Shown: positions 35,845-47,668, counted from the stretch's first letter. The stretch: DNA of 64,000 bases from Gnetum montanum (GCA_015680685.1 MNCI01024081.1:19268-83267); one strand, 5' to 3'. Made by a program: numbers and translations. Notes: a model not told the origin generated them from the letters alone.

Positions 35845-36706
35845 TGATGAGTGGCGAGGTACCCCTACACTCAACCATACAAATATGAGCATTTCACGCA
35901 CAATCTAGTCGAACTCCGTAGATGGGCTAGTTGTGGTATCTAGATAGTTACTTGTAGGTCGCAGTTCGCTATCTTCCCACCTAGACTAGTATTATCTTTG
36001 TCACATATGATTTAGTCCAGAGTGAGGTGTATGATGTGTTTCTATGCTAACGCTACTCCTGGGTATGATGGTAAATAATATTAACTAAGCTAGGAGAGAG
36101 AGGGGGTATGAGAGAATCTAAACTAGCCTAAGTGCGATGAGCATCTATTCCTTAATCATTCGTACACATCTTAGACCTCATGCACAACTACCACTGGGAT
36201 TACCAAGTGCATAGCCTAGGTACACTACTGGGTTACCAAGTAGTCACACTTAAATGCTCGTGATTAAGTCATACTCATTCTGCATTACTAGGAGATAAGA
36301 GTAGAGAGATATTAGCTAAGAAAGCAATGAATAAAAATAAAAATAAAAATTAATTAATTAAATAATTAAGCTAAGTGGATGCTACAATGATGAAGTAATC
36401 TCGATCTTTATTGCTGGTCATGTTCGTGTCCAAGTACATCACACTCGAATAAGGATGTTGTACAATTACAATCATCACACTGCGGGCATACACTAGGAAA
36501 TAATTCTAACTCTAAGAAGGAAAAACTACAAGAGTTTGGGTAAGGAACTAAGAACTAATGCCTAGAACAAGGAAAGCCACCTCTTATTTATAGAAATTGA
36601 GGTAGGCCGCGATATCACATATGCGATATCACAGCTAGGCTACAATATTGCGTATGTGATATCACGGCTACGATATCACACCTATGATATCATAGCTACA
36701 ATATCA
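35845..36706 (-). repeat. 3' LTR of element D, truncated by a gap
   Basis: Begins TGATGAGTGGCGAGG and carries five GATATC palindromes at 36610-36693, then meets an N at 36707 before the expected CTCATCA end and PPT. On the minus strand a TATAAATA-type box lies near 36587-36595. Confidence 0.8.
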
Positions 36707-36707
36707 N
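36707..36707. other. Single-N gap joining the element D LTR to ORF2
   Basis: In element E about 0.9 kb (rest of the coiled coil, PPT and LTR start) lies between the equivalent points. The N hides this sequence. Confidence 0.75.
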
Positions 36708-37361
36708 AGGCCTTGAGTATCTTGGTGTGCATGTAAGTTTGCACTTGTGCCATAGAGGCATCCCAGTCAGCCTTCTCTTTTTCTTCTACCACCCTTTTAT
36801 TCTCTATCAATAGTTTATTAAGTTACTTGGTTCTGAAAGTGTCCAGCTGGTTCTGAGCAACCTTTGGCCCTATATTCAGAAGGTTTAATACTTTTGAAAT
36901 GGCTTGAATAGAGAAATCAATAGTCACACCACAAATGTTAACCGTGGTGCCTTCTTCTTTCTTATGCCAAAATTGGTACATTTCCCCTAAGTACCAGGCA
37001 CCGCTTTTAGAGAGGATAGGCCATAACGGAGACCCTATGAGGTGATCCCCAACGGCCTCCAAAGCAAACTCTACAAACAATCCAAATTTTAATTCCACAA
37101 TCACCACAATAAATGTGGAATTTTTTTGAATGGCCTGAACACAATCCTGGGGCAACGTGAGATGTTGTCCCTATTTAGATGCAGTGGCAACACCTTCTTC
37201 TACATGTCTTGATTGTACAGTAGCAGGGTCCTCTTGGTGGATACTGAATGATTGTTCCTCCTACTCTGCATGTTGTCTAGCAGGATCTTGTCTTCCTCCT
37301 CTCCTAGGTCATTTGCTCCACCTTGAGTAGGACCTTCCTGTTGTCTACATTTCAGGGCCAT
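36708..37361 (-). pseudogene. ORF2 of element D, internally deleted
   Basis: The ATG at 37361 follows TGATTGCAG, a splice acceptor, and encodes MALKCR. The open part 36823-37155 (VELKFGLFVEFALEAVGDHL, then GEMYQFWHKKEEGTTVNICG, then LNLLNIGPKVAQ) matches E 60195-60460. After GPKVA the text jumps to QNQLDTFRTK and a helical, Glu/Lys-rich segment matching E from about 61608, so about 1.15 kb is deleted. The remaining tail reads as coiled coil until the gap. Function unknown. Confidence 0.62.
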
Positions 37362-37603
37362 CTGCAATCACACGGGGCCAATCGTTAGTAAGATTGTTAC
37401 CAAAGTTAGGTTATACCTTACTATTTACCTTAATGGATTTATTTTATTTCCTTGTGATGTTAATTATTGGAAGAACATGTTCTCAAAAAATTATAATGTT
37501 GAGTCCTCTTTGCTTAGGTGGTTTCCAAATTTAATTTTCTGGTATAGCTAAGGGGATGAAATTGTTTTTGACACATTTTATTCTTAATTTTACAACTAAT
37601 TAC
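37362..37603 (-). other. Putative intron just upstream of ORF2 in element D
   Basis: Donor AAGG/GTAATTAG at 37603 and acceptor GATTGCAG ending at 37362 on the minus strand, 242 bp, with the ORF2 ATG immediately after. Equivalent introns exist in C and E. Confidence 0.55.
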
Positions 37604-37849
37604 CCTTAATGATTTCCTTCGGGTGATGATGAATTTCAAAAACATTATGCACTATTTGGTGTGTGCCCCACCCCCACAACTAAGCTGAACAGTCCAGGTT
37701 CAAGTAGGTTCAAATGGAATGAAAATCGGAGTACCAGCGAGCAAGTTATGGATATGAAAGCAAGGGATGTGCGATCGCAAGTTGTAGAGAGAAATTTGAA
37801 AAACTTCCCCTGCATGAATAGTTGCAAATGATGTTGATTAGCACAGGGG

Positions 37850-37868
37850 GGTCATGTATATATATTTT
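37850..37868 (-). promoter_or_regulatory. Internal TATA region upstream of ORF2 in element D
   Basis: The minus strand reads AAAATATATATACATGACC, about 250 bp before the intron donor, matching position and context of the TATA regions in C and E. Confidence 0.4.
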
Positions 37869-39238
37869 CATCGAAGTTAGGGCACTTAGAGAAAGTATTG
37901 AATTTTGAACTTTTTTTTTTTGAAATTAAACAATGTAAACAAAGGACATCTAGATGATTGTTAAAGGGTTCTAGGGTAATTCAACTAGTTCTAAAGGCAC
38001 AAAAATTATGATGGTGTGGAATTTATCACTAAAGGCCTCGAGTGGTCAAGGAGAGAAAAAGGTTATGTAATGTGTTATAGGAAAGTTTGAATTAGAGGGG
38101 TAGTAATGAGGGAAAGAACATTGTTAAAGATATGCTGAGGGTAATAAATGGTGTGTGGAAGATGTATCAAGTGGGTCCTCCCCAAAGCAGGTTCTAACCT
38201 ATACTGCCCTTGCATAACCACACCTTAAAATGTTCGTAGGCACTAGAAGGGTTAAATGTAATCCACACTAGTTGCACAAAACACACACATATAAGTATCA
38301 CCGAAATGAGGTAATAATTCTATACTATACGTGACACAAGCAACAATTACATGGACAACGAGATGAGATGGGGTATAGAAGGGGTTGTAGAGATTGGGAC
38401 ATGAGGTAACTAACCTAGGGCACAATGAATCCTACGTGTAAAGCATGATTAATGTGTCATTAACCTGTCGTTCCAAGATTAGGACCAAGTCCATTCCTCT
38501 GATCAGTGACACCGCATTGTTTCATCCCATGATGAGCAACTATGAGAGTACCAAAATAACAAGGTGTACGATCACATGGCATTTTGTTCAAGGGAGGAGT
38601 GATTTTTGTTTTGTGGCACTTCCTTTGTGTTTTTTTCTCTTCTCTTCTCTTTTTTTTTTTTTGAATGAATGAATCGAGAGAAGCCACCAACCTTTAGGCA
38701 GGGGTGCATGTCTTTCCAGTGGGACTCCCTAGAACAACATTGGATTTTTAAGTGCCTTTTGATTACTCTTACTCCCATTTTTCGTTAGATCTACAGGATC
38801 TTAGTACAACCACGTTGCATGACAACTCCCACAGATGTCACCAAAGAGAATCTACAAGTCCCCTTGATGTCACATCCTAATCATTCCCTCTTGGTCCATC
38901 CTTCTTCATTCTAGGTAAAATGAACACAAAATTAATTTTAAGTTTTTAAAAATGTTAAGAATATCATTGTACCCTCGATTAGATGCTCTTATTTGTAGAA
39001 TGTATGAGTGGGTGTAATGGGCTCACTATCCACATAATTGATCACTTGAGACTCAATAACATAGAACACACCTCAACCAACGAGCCACATGAGTGTTTTA
39101 TTCATAGACAAGATTAGTTATAAAAATGTAAAAAGATAAAAAGATAAAACAAGAAATTGAAAAATGAAAAACTGGAAAACAAAAAGTTGTAAAATTAAAA
39201 AGAATGAAAAATATTTATTAATCTTGCTTGTTATTAAA
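37869..39238 (-). other. Non-coding spacer of element D
   Basis: No conserved ORF. It contains the family block at 38170-38265 with the hairpin at 38188-38201, and a C/T-rich tract at 38630-38660. The small open frames on both strands here are not conserved in C or E. Confidence 0.55.
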
Positions 39239-39256
39239 ATGGGGGATATCCCCCAT
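39239..39256 (-). other. Perfect 18-bp palindrome, internal PPT-like, at the gag end of element D
   Basis: ATGGGGGATATCCCCCAT equals its own reverse complement. On the minus strand it is preceded by GTTTAGTT, giving the PPT-like TTTAGTTATGGGGG. C and E have related versions at 6581-6598 and 57938-57955. Confidence 0.6.
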
Positions 39257-39339
39257 AACTAAACGGTTGAGGATGGCAAAGATTAATAAATGAAAGATGA
39301 GGATCCTTGCATGTTGAAAATATTGGGACCTAGTCATAC

Positions 39340-41225
39340 TTACCCCATCAGGGTTCACACACCTGATTATAGTAAGCATAGTGGGGCACTTTATAAGATG
39401 TAGTTTTCAGATAATGAGTTGACCCACTATGATAATTAACACCATAAGATGGTATGCAAGGATCGGGATGTCGCCCTTCATGGCTGTATTCATTAGGCCA
39501 TATGGTTGTTGGAGTGTTAGTTGGTGGCCCTGATAGAGTTACATGAGGCGTTGTGTTCAAAGAGAAGGATGCACCACAGTGTTGGACCCGTGCTAAGTTG
39601 GAGGATGCAGTGTCCTTGGAATTGTGTTGTCCCTTCCTAGGGTTATTTCTAAAGAAGGGATGCCTTTGATGTTGCTAAGGTCTCTCACTACTATTGGCAA
39701 TAGCAGCACAAGTAACATTCATGGGTTGTTGCTATGGTGCAGACACCTTAGGAACAATTGGTGGTGATCTAGAAGGAGGGAAAGGATAAGAATGTTGAAA
39801 TTGAGAAGAAGTTTAAGGTATCAAAGGTGGTGGTTGTGTTGGAGAGGATATGGGTTGATAGTATTGAGCAGAATGATAATAATGTGGTGAGATAGAGGAT
39901 GTTGACCCAGTTGGAGAAATAGGATGTTGGACTTGATAAGCACTTAGGTTCGGATGATATGAAGGGTCTACCCAGTTTGAGGGTGGCCTCCCGCATGACT
40001 GGGATTGTTGCCACTGTGATTGAACACAGTATCTCTATACAAACTCTGGATGTAACACTCTTCCCCAATGCTCCTGTAAATGTGACAAGATTGGACATTG
40101 GCCCTTGGGGTGATCGTAGAGGCAAACGTTACATTGATACGTATGATTGGTAGTTAAGTTCTTATTCTCTTCTACCCTTCTTTCTGATTGTCTAAGGGTA
40201 TTTTTTCTTGCTTCTCAGGTTGTCAAAACTCTATCTCCAATAAAATTGATATATTCTCCACACTTTTTATGCATCCATTCCAACCTCTTATTGATCTTTG
40301 CCTCGATTTCATCTAATGATTTTTGTACTGGAAAAGATGGTTCTTCCACCTTGAGATGGGTTGATTTCTTCCTTTCATGATTATGGACCCTTGTTAAGTT
40401 GAGATTTTGGTCCCATTGATGTTTTTCAACACTCTCCCATCTAGCCATTTCTCCTTCCTATTTTGCTACCCACTTAATAAGATCTTTTAATTGATGGATT
40501 TTTAGTTCGTATAGTTGTCCTTGGGTATACATCCCTAGGGTTTTTCTTGTTTCATCACGAAGCCCATCAATGATATGGTACATTAGCCTTTTTTCAAAGA
40601 ACTCATGGCCTAGACAGTTGTTTAACAGTGCATAATATCTTTCTAAGGCCATGTCCAAGGGTTCATGTTGTCCTTGTTTCCACTCTTGGATTTGTTTCCT
40701 CAAGGCCAACACTCTTGCGTAAATTTGATATCTTTCATTAAAGGCTTCTACCATTTTTGGCCAACGTCATATTGAATTTGGTTTTAATGATCTATACCAT
40801 ACTTTTTCTTGGCCAACGAGTGTCATAGGGAAGAGCTTGAGTTTTTGCCAACCGTTATCAATGTTGTTCCATGCACAAGCATCGTAGAAGGCTTGTAAAT
40901 GTTGATGTGGATCTAATTCATAGCCTCCTAAGAAATTATGGAAGTTTCTTAAATTGAGCTTGGGTAGATGACTCTCTTTACGATGCCTACAGAAGATTTG
41001 AACAGCCTCTTGTATTTGCGTTAGGCTTGTAGTGGCTAGTAGGGGTTCATCATCATCAAGTAAGTTATGCTTTCATGTGTTGGGATGATGTTTCCTTCAT
41101 TTATGTTTATAAGAAACCCCCACTTCAAATTGTGTACTCCAACCTTCATTGTCAGATAATTCATTGGTTCTCCAATGAATTGCCTCACTAGATGTGGCAT
41201 TATCATAGTCTTGTAGGAGAGGCAT
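39340..41225 (-). pseudogene. Element D gag, degenerate but nearly complete
   Basis: Start at ATG 41225 (MPLLQDYDNATSSEAIHWRT). The capsid block lies at about 40850-41030 (GGYELDPHQHLQAFYDACAW region), followed by the Retrotrans_gag-like part 40458-40754 (VEAFNERYQIYARVLALRKQ, then ALERYYALLNNCLGHEFFEK). Next come a helical block 40215-40448, a zinc knuckle at about 40105-40145 (CNVCLYDHPKGQC, CX2CX3HX3C) and a Pro/Ser/His-rich tail ending at 39348-39560 (YNQVCEP). Few frame breaks occur, mostly near 40760 and 40150. No protease follows. Confidence 0.75.
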
Positions 41226-41347
41226 GGTTTTGAAATTGTGTGTGAATTTATATGTGATTTTTTGTAAATTTTTCTTCTTAAAAGATATATCATTAATTCC
41301 TTTACAATGACCTTCTATGATATAACTAATGTAGATAACTAGCACCA

Positions 41348-41365
41348 TCCCCGACAATGGTGCCA
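41348..41365 (-). other. Primer-binding site of element D
   Basis: TCCCCGACAATGGTGCCA on the plus strand; three transitions from the tRNA-Asp 3' end. One base from the LTR. Confidence 0.78.
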
Positions 41366-41366
41366 A

Positions 41367-41932
41367 TGATGAGTGGCAAGGTACCCCTAGACTCAACCAT
41401 ATGAATACGAGTGTTTCACATAAGATCCAGTCGAACTCCGCAGATGGGTTAGTTGTGGTATCTAGATAGTTACTCGTAGGTCGTAGTTCGTTATCTTCCC
41501 ACCTAGACTAGTATTAGCTTTATCACATATGGTTTAGTCCAGAGTGAGGTGTGTGATGTGTTTCTATGCTAACGCTAATCCTAGGTATGATGGTAAATAA
41601 TATTAACTATGCTAAAAGAGAGAGAGGGTAAGAGAGAATCTAAACCAGCCTAAGTGCGATGAGCATCTATTCCTTAATCATTCGTACACATATTGGACCT
41701 CATGCATGAATACCATTGGGATTACCAAGTGCATGGCCTANAAGAAGGAAAAACTACAAGAGTTTGGATAAGGAAGTAAGAACTAATGCCTATAACAAGG
41801 AAAGCTTTCTCTTATTTATAGAAATTAAGGCAGGCCATGATATCGCGTACATGATATCAAGGCTGCTACGATATCGCGGCTACTACAATATCACAGCTAC
41901 GATATCACAGCCAGCAAATTTATGACTCATCA
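41367..41932 (-). repeat. 5' LTR of element D, containing a gap
   Basis: Runs TGATGAGTGGCAAGG to TATGACTCATCA. Compared with the 35845 copy, about 310 bp (36201-36513 equivalent) are replaced by the N at 41741. Four GATATC copies occur at 41839-41908. Confidence 0.8.
41741..41741. other. Single-N gap inside the element D 5' LTR
   Basis: Flanks GCATGGCCTA and AAGAAGGAAAAAC correspond to points about 310 bp apart in the partner LTR. The plus-strand frame spanning 41716-41925 crosses this join and is meaningless. Confidence 0.8.
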
Positions 41933-42088
41933 GTAAGAGATTAATGCATATTTATTTTTTCTATGTACAAATGATAATGATGTTAATAATGAAACTAAAA
42001 ATGAGGAGCATAACAAGGATGTAATTGTGAAGCAACCAAACATAGAAGAAGCACCTGATGATGAGTTTGACTCTTAAGGAGGGTAGAT
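41933..42088 (+). pseudogene. C-terminal end of element M pol, then PPT
   Basis: After the second GTAAG copy, translation reads KQPNIEEAPDDEFDS and stops at 42074-42076, continuing the M reading frame region left of D. AGGAGGGTAGAT (42077-42088) is a PPT joined to the LTR. Confidence 0.65.
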
Positions 42089-42560
42089 TGTAATGTCTCA
42101 TCCCTTGTTAAGGGTAGAATTGTATTATTAACTATGTAATGATCTTTGGAAGAAGGGGTGCCTCATTATGAGGAGTTCTAACTATTCATGGTACCCCTTA
42201 GAGATGGATTTGACTTGTCACATTTAAGATTGGGCTTGGAGGTATTATTAATTCTTGTGACTACTTCTTTATAAACTTTAGTGAATATTTAACCTATTCT
42301 TTAAATTTTATAAAATATTTAGCATATTTCTCCTTTCTTTATGGGTGGTTACTGAATCTTTATTCAATTCCTTATTTTGTGCTGAAACAACATCAAATAT
42401 TGTTTTGTTGTTCCTAGGCATGTTACTCTAATCTTCTACTCTGACATAATATTCCATCACAATGTAATTCATAAGCTATTGACAGTACTCCTCAAGGATG
42501 GACTTAGAAGTAGTCATCAAAGTATTTCTAGTTTTCTGGATCTTGTAATCTATGTATCAC
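42089..42560 (+). repeat. 3' LTR of element M, end approximate
   Basis: Starts TGTAATGTCTCATCCC, homologous over about 200 bp to the LTR at 46932 (TGTAACATCCCATTCC). The end near TATCACA (about 42546-42552) is a guess. Confidence 0.5.
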
Positions 42561-44270
42561 AAAAATTAATAATAACATCCCTAAATTTATTTCTATAAAT
42601 TAACCTATATATTTCTTATTCCTCTAATCTTTTTTCTTTTCTTTTCTTTTCTTTTCTTTTCTTTTGAAAAAATAATTTAAAACTTGTTGAAGATCAAGGG
42701 ATGAGGAATAGGGGCAGGGGCAAGGGAGGAGGGGAAGGAGGGAAAGGGATATGATGATGAGTAGTATGAATGTACTTGTTTTATGCACGATAATATCATT
42801 GAAGCTTTTGATTGTACCCTTCTTTAGCATGGGTTCTATAATTCCTAGTTGACCATAAATTTTGAATTCCTGCTATTCATTTTGTGCTATAATGGGATTT
42901 ATTATTTTCTCCCTTAAGACATATAATTCTAGTGAAATGAAATTTTAGAAATTTTAGTTTAGCTTAAATGTCAGGAAAATAATTCTAACTTCAAACAAAC
43001 TTAAAATCACATAACAAATAAATTTTACACTCTAAGAAATGTATAATATCATGTCTTAATATATAAATTGCATACTTTGTTCTAGTTAACATATATTAGA
43101 ACTTCCACTAACATCATATGATACCTACAGTCAAACCTAATTGTTAATAACTTACATAGATCGAAAGAATGAATAATTAATTTAATTAATATAATAGTAA
43201 TCAATTTCTAGAAAACTATTTATTCTTATTTATTATTTATTCTTTTATTAAAATTGAAATTGATTTTCTTTCCCAATTTATGGAAGCCCCCTCTACCACC
43301 TACACATAGTTTTGTCAACATGAATGTTTGATATCTAAAATATAACCAAAACTATATAATGTTAAGAAAATATGAAATTTTGGGGGAAGTAAATGCTACA
43401 AATTTTTCATTATTATGGATACAAAATGACAAGATCTAAAATAATAAGGGAATTTGATTGTCACCTTTCACTTTTCTTCTGTATGTTCAATAGATAAGTC
43501 CATTGTAATTTCTAATTTAGTATCAAAAGTATTTTGTAGAACAATGTGGCTTATCTTCATGATAGAGGTTGTAATGAAAGTTTATAGATTTAAACTATTT
43601 TATAGATGGTTTAAAACTATGTAGACCTTATGAGTTGTATATGTTCTTTTAACACATATGGATGTATGCCCCTCTTCTACCTATGTATGTGTATCCATTC
43701 TTATCATATTAATATCTTCCTTCTCATTTGTCTTTATCTGCAGTGATGATTTTTTAATATTCTTTTGTTATATTAGATAGCTTTTATAAATATTAATTGA
43801 AATCAATTTGTTACCCACTATTGTTAACATTGGTTAGGATGATAATTATTTCTAACCTTTTTGTTTAGTGTGTAATATTTGTAAAGCTGGAATTAAGCAT
43901 GAATAGAAGGAACAAAAGATTATATTTGTGTAAATAAGTACATATGCATGGATAATTAATGTCTTCTACATGCTTCCTATGTTTGTTTATGTTGATACAG
44001 TTCTAAATTTCACCTATAAAACAATATGAGCTTTAATGTTGATCATTTAAATTTATTTGAAATTTGAATTGATTTCTTTTTTGAAATCAATTCTTTCTCT
44101 TACCATAGAGTCTTTTATTTGTATAGTGAATGATTCAAATATTGCTTTCTCACCTTTATGTCATTGTATTTTTCTATAGTAGTGGCCTCTTGAAAGTACT
44201 CCTTTTTGCTAGGTATGACTTTCTTCTTTATGCATTTCCACAATAAAAAATTCATGTTAGAGACATGAAT
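42561..44270. other. No gene seen; contains a (CTTTT)n microsatellite
   Basis: AT-rich sequence without a conserved ORF. Six CTTTT units occur at 42636-42665. The last bases precede the LTR of element H. Confidence 0.5.
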
Positions 44271-45175
44271 TGATATAATGCCTAGTGTTTATGAGTGTCA
44301 AAGTGTTGCATCGATGGCCCCCTGTCGATGGGGCCTTGTTTACATGGTGTTGCCCCATCGATGAAGCCCTATAATAGAAACTATAAATACGAGCTCATAG
44401 TCATACATATTGGGGAGTCAAGTCACAATAGTAGCAGAGCTCTTGTAGTTTTTTCATTTGAGAGTTAGAATATTTGTTTTAGTGCCCACAATAGAAGTCA
44501 AAAAGTGTATAGATATTTATTCGAGCACTATTGTACCTAAACCACACCAGTGTGGATGGCAATAAAGATGAGCCTTTTGATCAAACCTTGTAGCACTTAG
44601 AATAGATTAATGATTTATTTATACATTTATTATTTTGATTAATTATGCCACTAATTAAGTTAAATTACACTTCAAGAGATTAGTTAATTAATAAATATAA
44701 ATAGATTAAACAAATAAGTATGACTAATTTGAGTGTAAATAGGAATTTGCTTAGTAATCCCAATAGTGGTATTGCTTGGTGCACTCAGTAGCATAGCGCA
44801 TGGTAACCTAGCAATGGGTATGTGGGTTTAGGACATGTACGAAAAGTAGGACTGGATGGTTATGTTAGGACTAGTTAGAGATTAGTTAATTAGTTAAATT
44901 AAATTAGTTGTTAAATTACTTCATCTCTCTACTTTAGGCACCAAAGAACAATAAAATGTAAAATAATAAAAAACATATGCCTCGATTACACTTAACCATA
45001 CCCTTGTGCATCACAAGTGTAATTGGAAAGACAACGAATGATCATTGGGGCAAGGTTCCCTTCCTAGAAGACTAGTGTACCATAAACTATAGAGTCCACA
45101 AAATTTGACCAAATCACACATGAACACTTTGTGATTCATATGGTTGGATGTACGGGTACCTTCAACCACTTATCA
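44271..45175 (+). repeat. 5' LTR of element H
   Basis: Runs TGATATAATGCC to AACCACTTATCA, about 905 bp. U3 contains CATCGATG and related palindromes (44310-44367), then TATAAATAC at 44382-44390 and AATAAA at 44561-44566. Its U5 end shares GGTACCT...CTTATCA with the family. Confidence 0.8.
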
Positions 45176-45176
45176 T

Positions 45177-45194
45177 TGGCACCATTGCTAGGAA
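45177..45194 (+). other. Primer-binding site of element H
   Basis: TGGCACCATTGCTAGGAA, five transitions from the complement of the tRNA-Asp 3' end (TGGCGCCGTTGCCGGGGA). One base after the LTR. Confidence 0.7.
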
Positions 45195-45339
45195 CTCTTT
45201 CTGTTGACACATGTGCTATCTAGGATTAGTGAACATTATTAATATCATTGGACAAACCCCAAGGTCAACATCATTTTCATATTTTATAATTACAAAAGCA
45301 CACTGATATTTTATTTGTTGCAAAATATCTTCTCCTCAT

Positions 45340-46931
45340 AGGCGTGACAATACTAAACCACTAGTTCCATAAGAGTGCAAAGTGGTATATACTCATCCAG
45401 ATGAGTATGTACCTGATTTCACCTTCATCCTGCATTAGGACAAACAATTGCAATGACATGACATGAAAGGTAATATTGTAATGCCTCTTAATCAATCTAT
45501 GCCTGTGATGTTGCTTCAAACTCTAAAGGAGTTAGGCATTCATGATCTTCAAGAAGAATATGTTATGCAAGACTATGACTACTAGGACTATCATTCAACT
45601 AAAACATAACACCAAAGAGATCAACACCAGGAAAGGCACCATGAGGATGTGAAGGGGAACAATTCACCAATCGCTTGTTCTTATTAAACCAAGATGACAA
45701 TGCAGACCCTCCCTCAGGGGGCTCTCAAAATGAAGATTCTCCACCCCTTGTTACTAATGATGGGGGTGTAAACCTAAATCTAAGGTTAACTATCAATAAT
45801 CCAAGTTTAGGAAAAGATGGCAATCAAGGTAGAGGCTCAAACAAGCATTAAAAGAAAATAAGAAAATTGATGAATGTGGTTGTGATAACCAAAGGGGAGT
45901 TGATAGAAACCATGGTGGTGGTAGTCCTCTTTCCTCTTTTCCCTCTTCATCTTTCTCTTCTAGCTCCAAAAAATGTTGTAGAATGAATAAACATGATGGA
46001 AGTGAGCAGCAGGATAGTAATATTAATCACCATGCCCATAATAATCAAAGGGGTCATAGAGGATATCATGGGCAACAATGAAATAATGATGATGATGAGC
46101 CTTTGTTGGCAACTCGAAGCATGCTTAACATTACAGAGGCAGTTAAGATCCCAACTAGGCATGTGAAAGATAGCTGGATCAAGCACTTAGATATGAATAA
46201 TACCCCAATATTTGAAGGGGGATATAACTCTAATCTACAAGATCATCTACAAGCCTTTTACGATGCCTATGCATTACAAAACATAAAGAATGATTGGAAA
46301 AAACTCAAGCTATTCCCTAGGATACTCATCAAGGAAGCGGAAAGCTAGTACTAGTCCTTAGAGCCAGAATCGATTTGTAGATGGAGTAGCATGCTAGAAC
46401 TATTTAATGATAAATACCAAATATACTCTATAGTGTTTAATCTAAGAAGGCAAATCCAAGGCTAGAAATAGGGAACACATGAACCCTTCGATGCTACCAT
46501 GGGTAGATATTATTCTCTCTTACACCAATGCCCTAGCCATGGTTATTCTTAGAGGGAACAACTCAACCACATCAAAGATGGGCTCAAAGCAAAAACTAGA
46601 AGAATGACTTAAGGTTTATGCCTAAGGGAGATTGTCCAAACTAAGATCTCATCAAATATAAAGGCTAATAGAGTAGGTAGCAAAAGAAGAAGATGAGTTG
46701 AGAAAAAGGGAAAGTGCACAAGAATATAATATGAACCCTTCCATTAAAAAAAGGGAGGTTCGATTCTGTGATAAAGAGGAGTCACCACTCGACAAGGTGG
46801 TGAACAAGAAAACTTTACCCATCCAAAAATCTATTTCTAATATTTCGGCAAAAGTTGATAAACTATGGAACTCTTTAGATGAGAAGTTCCAAATTACTAT
46901 GAAGATTGCTAAGGAATCCAAAAAGTAGAAT
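45340..46931 (+). pseudogene. Element H gag, degenerate and interrupted
   Basis: The N-terminal domain (about 45390-45600, YTHPDEYVPDFTFILH text) parallels A at 27600. The capsid block at 46103-46348 is open and reads IFEGGYNSNLQDHLQAFYDA. A helical segment at 46698-46928 matches A 25960-26190. Its N-terminal start codon could not be fixed. A chromovirus LTR ends it before the zinc knuckle. Confidence 0.72.
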
Positions 46932-47432
46932 TGTAACATCCCATTCCTTGTTAAGGTTATAAACAATTGCAAACAATGTAATTAACTTCAAATGAAGTGG
47001 GGCCTTGTTATGAGGAGTTATGATTATTCATGTATTCCTTGGGAAAGGTTTTGACCTATGCCATTTAAGGTCAAGTTTAAAGATCATGCTAGCATGGAGT
47101 TGCAGAGCTGGAATAAGCAAGTGACAGGAGCCAAGTGAAGTGGGAAAAGAAGGGACTAATCATCCCTTTAGTAGGACAACCTAACTATGGTGGCAGTGCT
47201 AGATTTCCTTTAAGGCTTAAGTGGCTTAGGAAGATAACCCAAAGAGCATTACCATACTCTCTTTTATTAATAATTTTTTTTCCTCTTTTATTTCCAAAGT
47301 ACTAATTATTTAGTTACCAATTAATTCATTTATTAAGTATTTATGATTTTTCTGTTATATTATCTAAGAAAATGATAAATGTGTTAAATTAAGCGATTGT
47401 ATTTTTACAACATCCGGAAACAAGATGTCACA
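46932..47432 (+). repeat. Chromovirus-type LTR inserted in element H gag
   Basis: Runs TGTAACATCCC to GATGTCACA, followed at 47435 by TGGTATTGGAG, which resembles the tRNA-iMet PBS, so it is a 5' LTR. It is related to the element M LTR. Whether it belongs to the element K coding region 4 kb downstream is unclear because K has its own PBS-like site at 51134. Confidence 0.65.
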
Positions 47433-47668
47433 TTTGGTATTGGAGAAAACCACGATTCAAGAGCCAAAGTGGAAGAAAAAACATTGTTTTATTTTTTATT
47501 ATTATAAAACACAAATATATTTGAGCAAAATGCCAAAATGGAAGAAAAATATTATTTTATTTTATTATGTAACATAGTAAGAGGAAGTACATCCAAGCAT
47601 AATACAAAAAAGAAAAAATGGCAAAAGAAGCAAAACACAAGAATGAAAAAGATGTAAAATAACTATGA

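Larger units (their letters stand above)
35845..41932 (-). mobile_element. Element D: pol-less Athila-related retrotransposon (gag plus ORF2)
   Basis: Both LTRs (41367-41932, 5'; 35845-36706, 3'), a tRNA-Asp PBS, gag, spacer, promoter, intron and a shortened ORF2 are present on the minus strand, bounded by perfect GTAAG duplications. No pol is present. Two gap joins (36707, 41741) remove LTR and internal sequence, so the visible 6088 bp understates its length. The intact duplication shows that D entered M as a unit. Confidence 0.85.
31795..42560 (+). mobile_element. Element M: chromovirus-like Ty3/gypsy element interrupted by D
   Basis: Gag, protease, RT, RNase H, integrase and a chromodomain-like tail appear in this order on the plus strand. 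The element is split by D at 35845-41932 with a perfect 5-bp GTAAG duplication, then resumes with the last ~45 codons, a PPT (42077-42088) and a 3' LTR. No 5' LTR was found; coding homology starts abruptly at the inverted repeat. Stops occur in every domain. Confidence 0.78.
44271..46931 (+). mobile_element. Element H: 5' part of an Athila/Tat-like element
   Basis: 5' LTR, tRNA-Asp-type PBS and gag on the plus strand. Gag is closest to elements A and B (DSWIKHLDMNNTPIFEGGYN). A chromovirus LTR interrupts gag at 46932; the rest of H is not found in the window. Confidence 0.8.

Noticed and set aside
41716-41925. A 69-codon ORF in the element D LTR
   Set aside because: It spans the N gap join and consists of LTR sequence.
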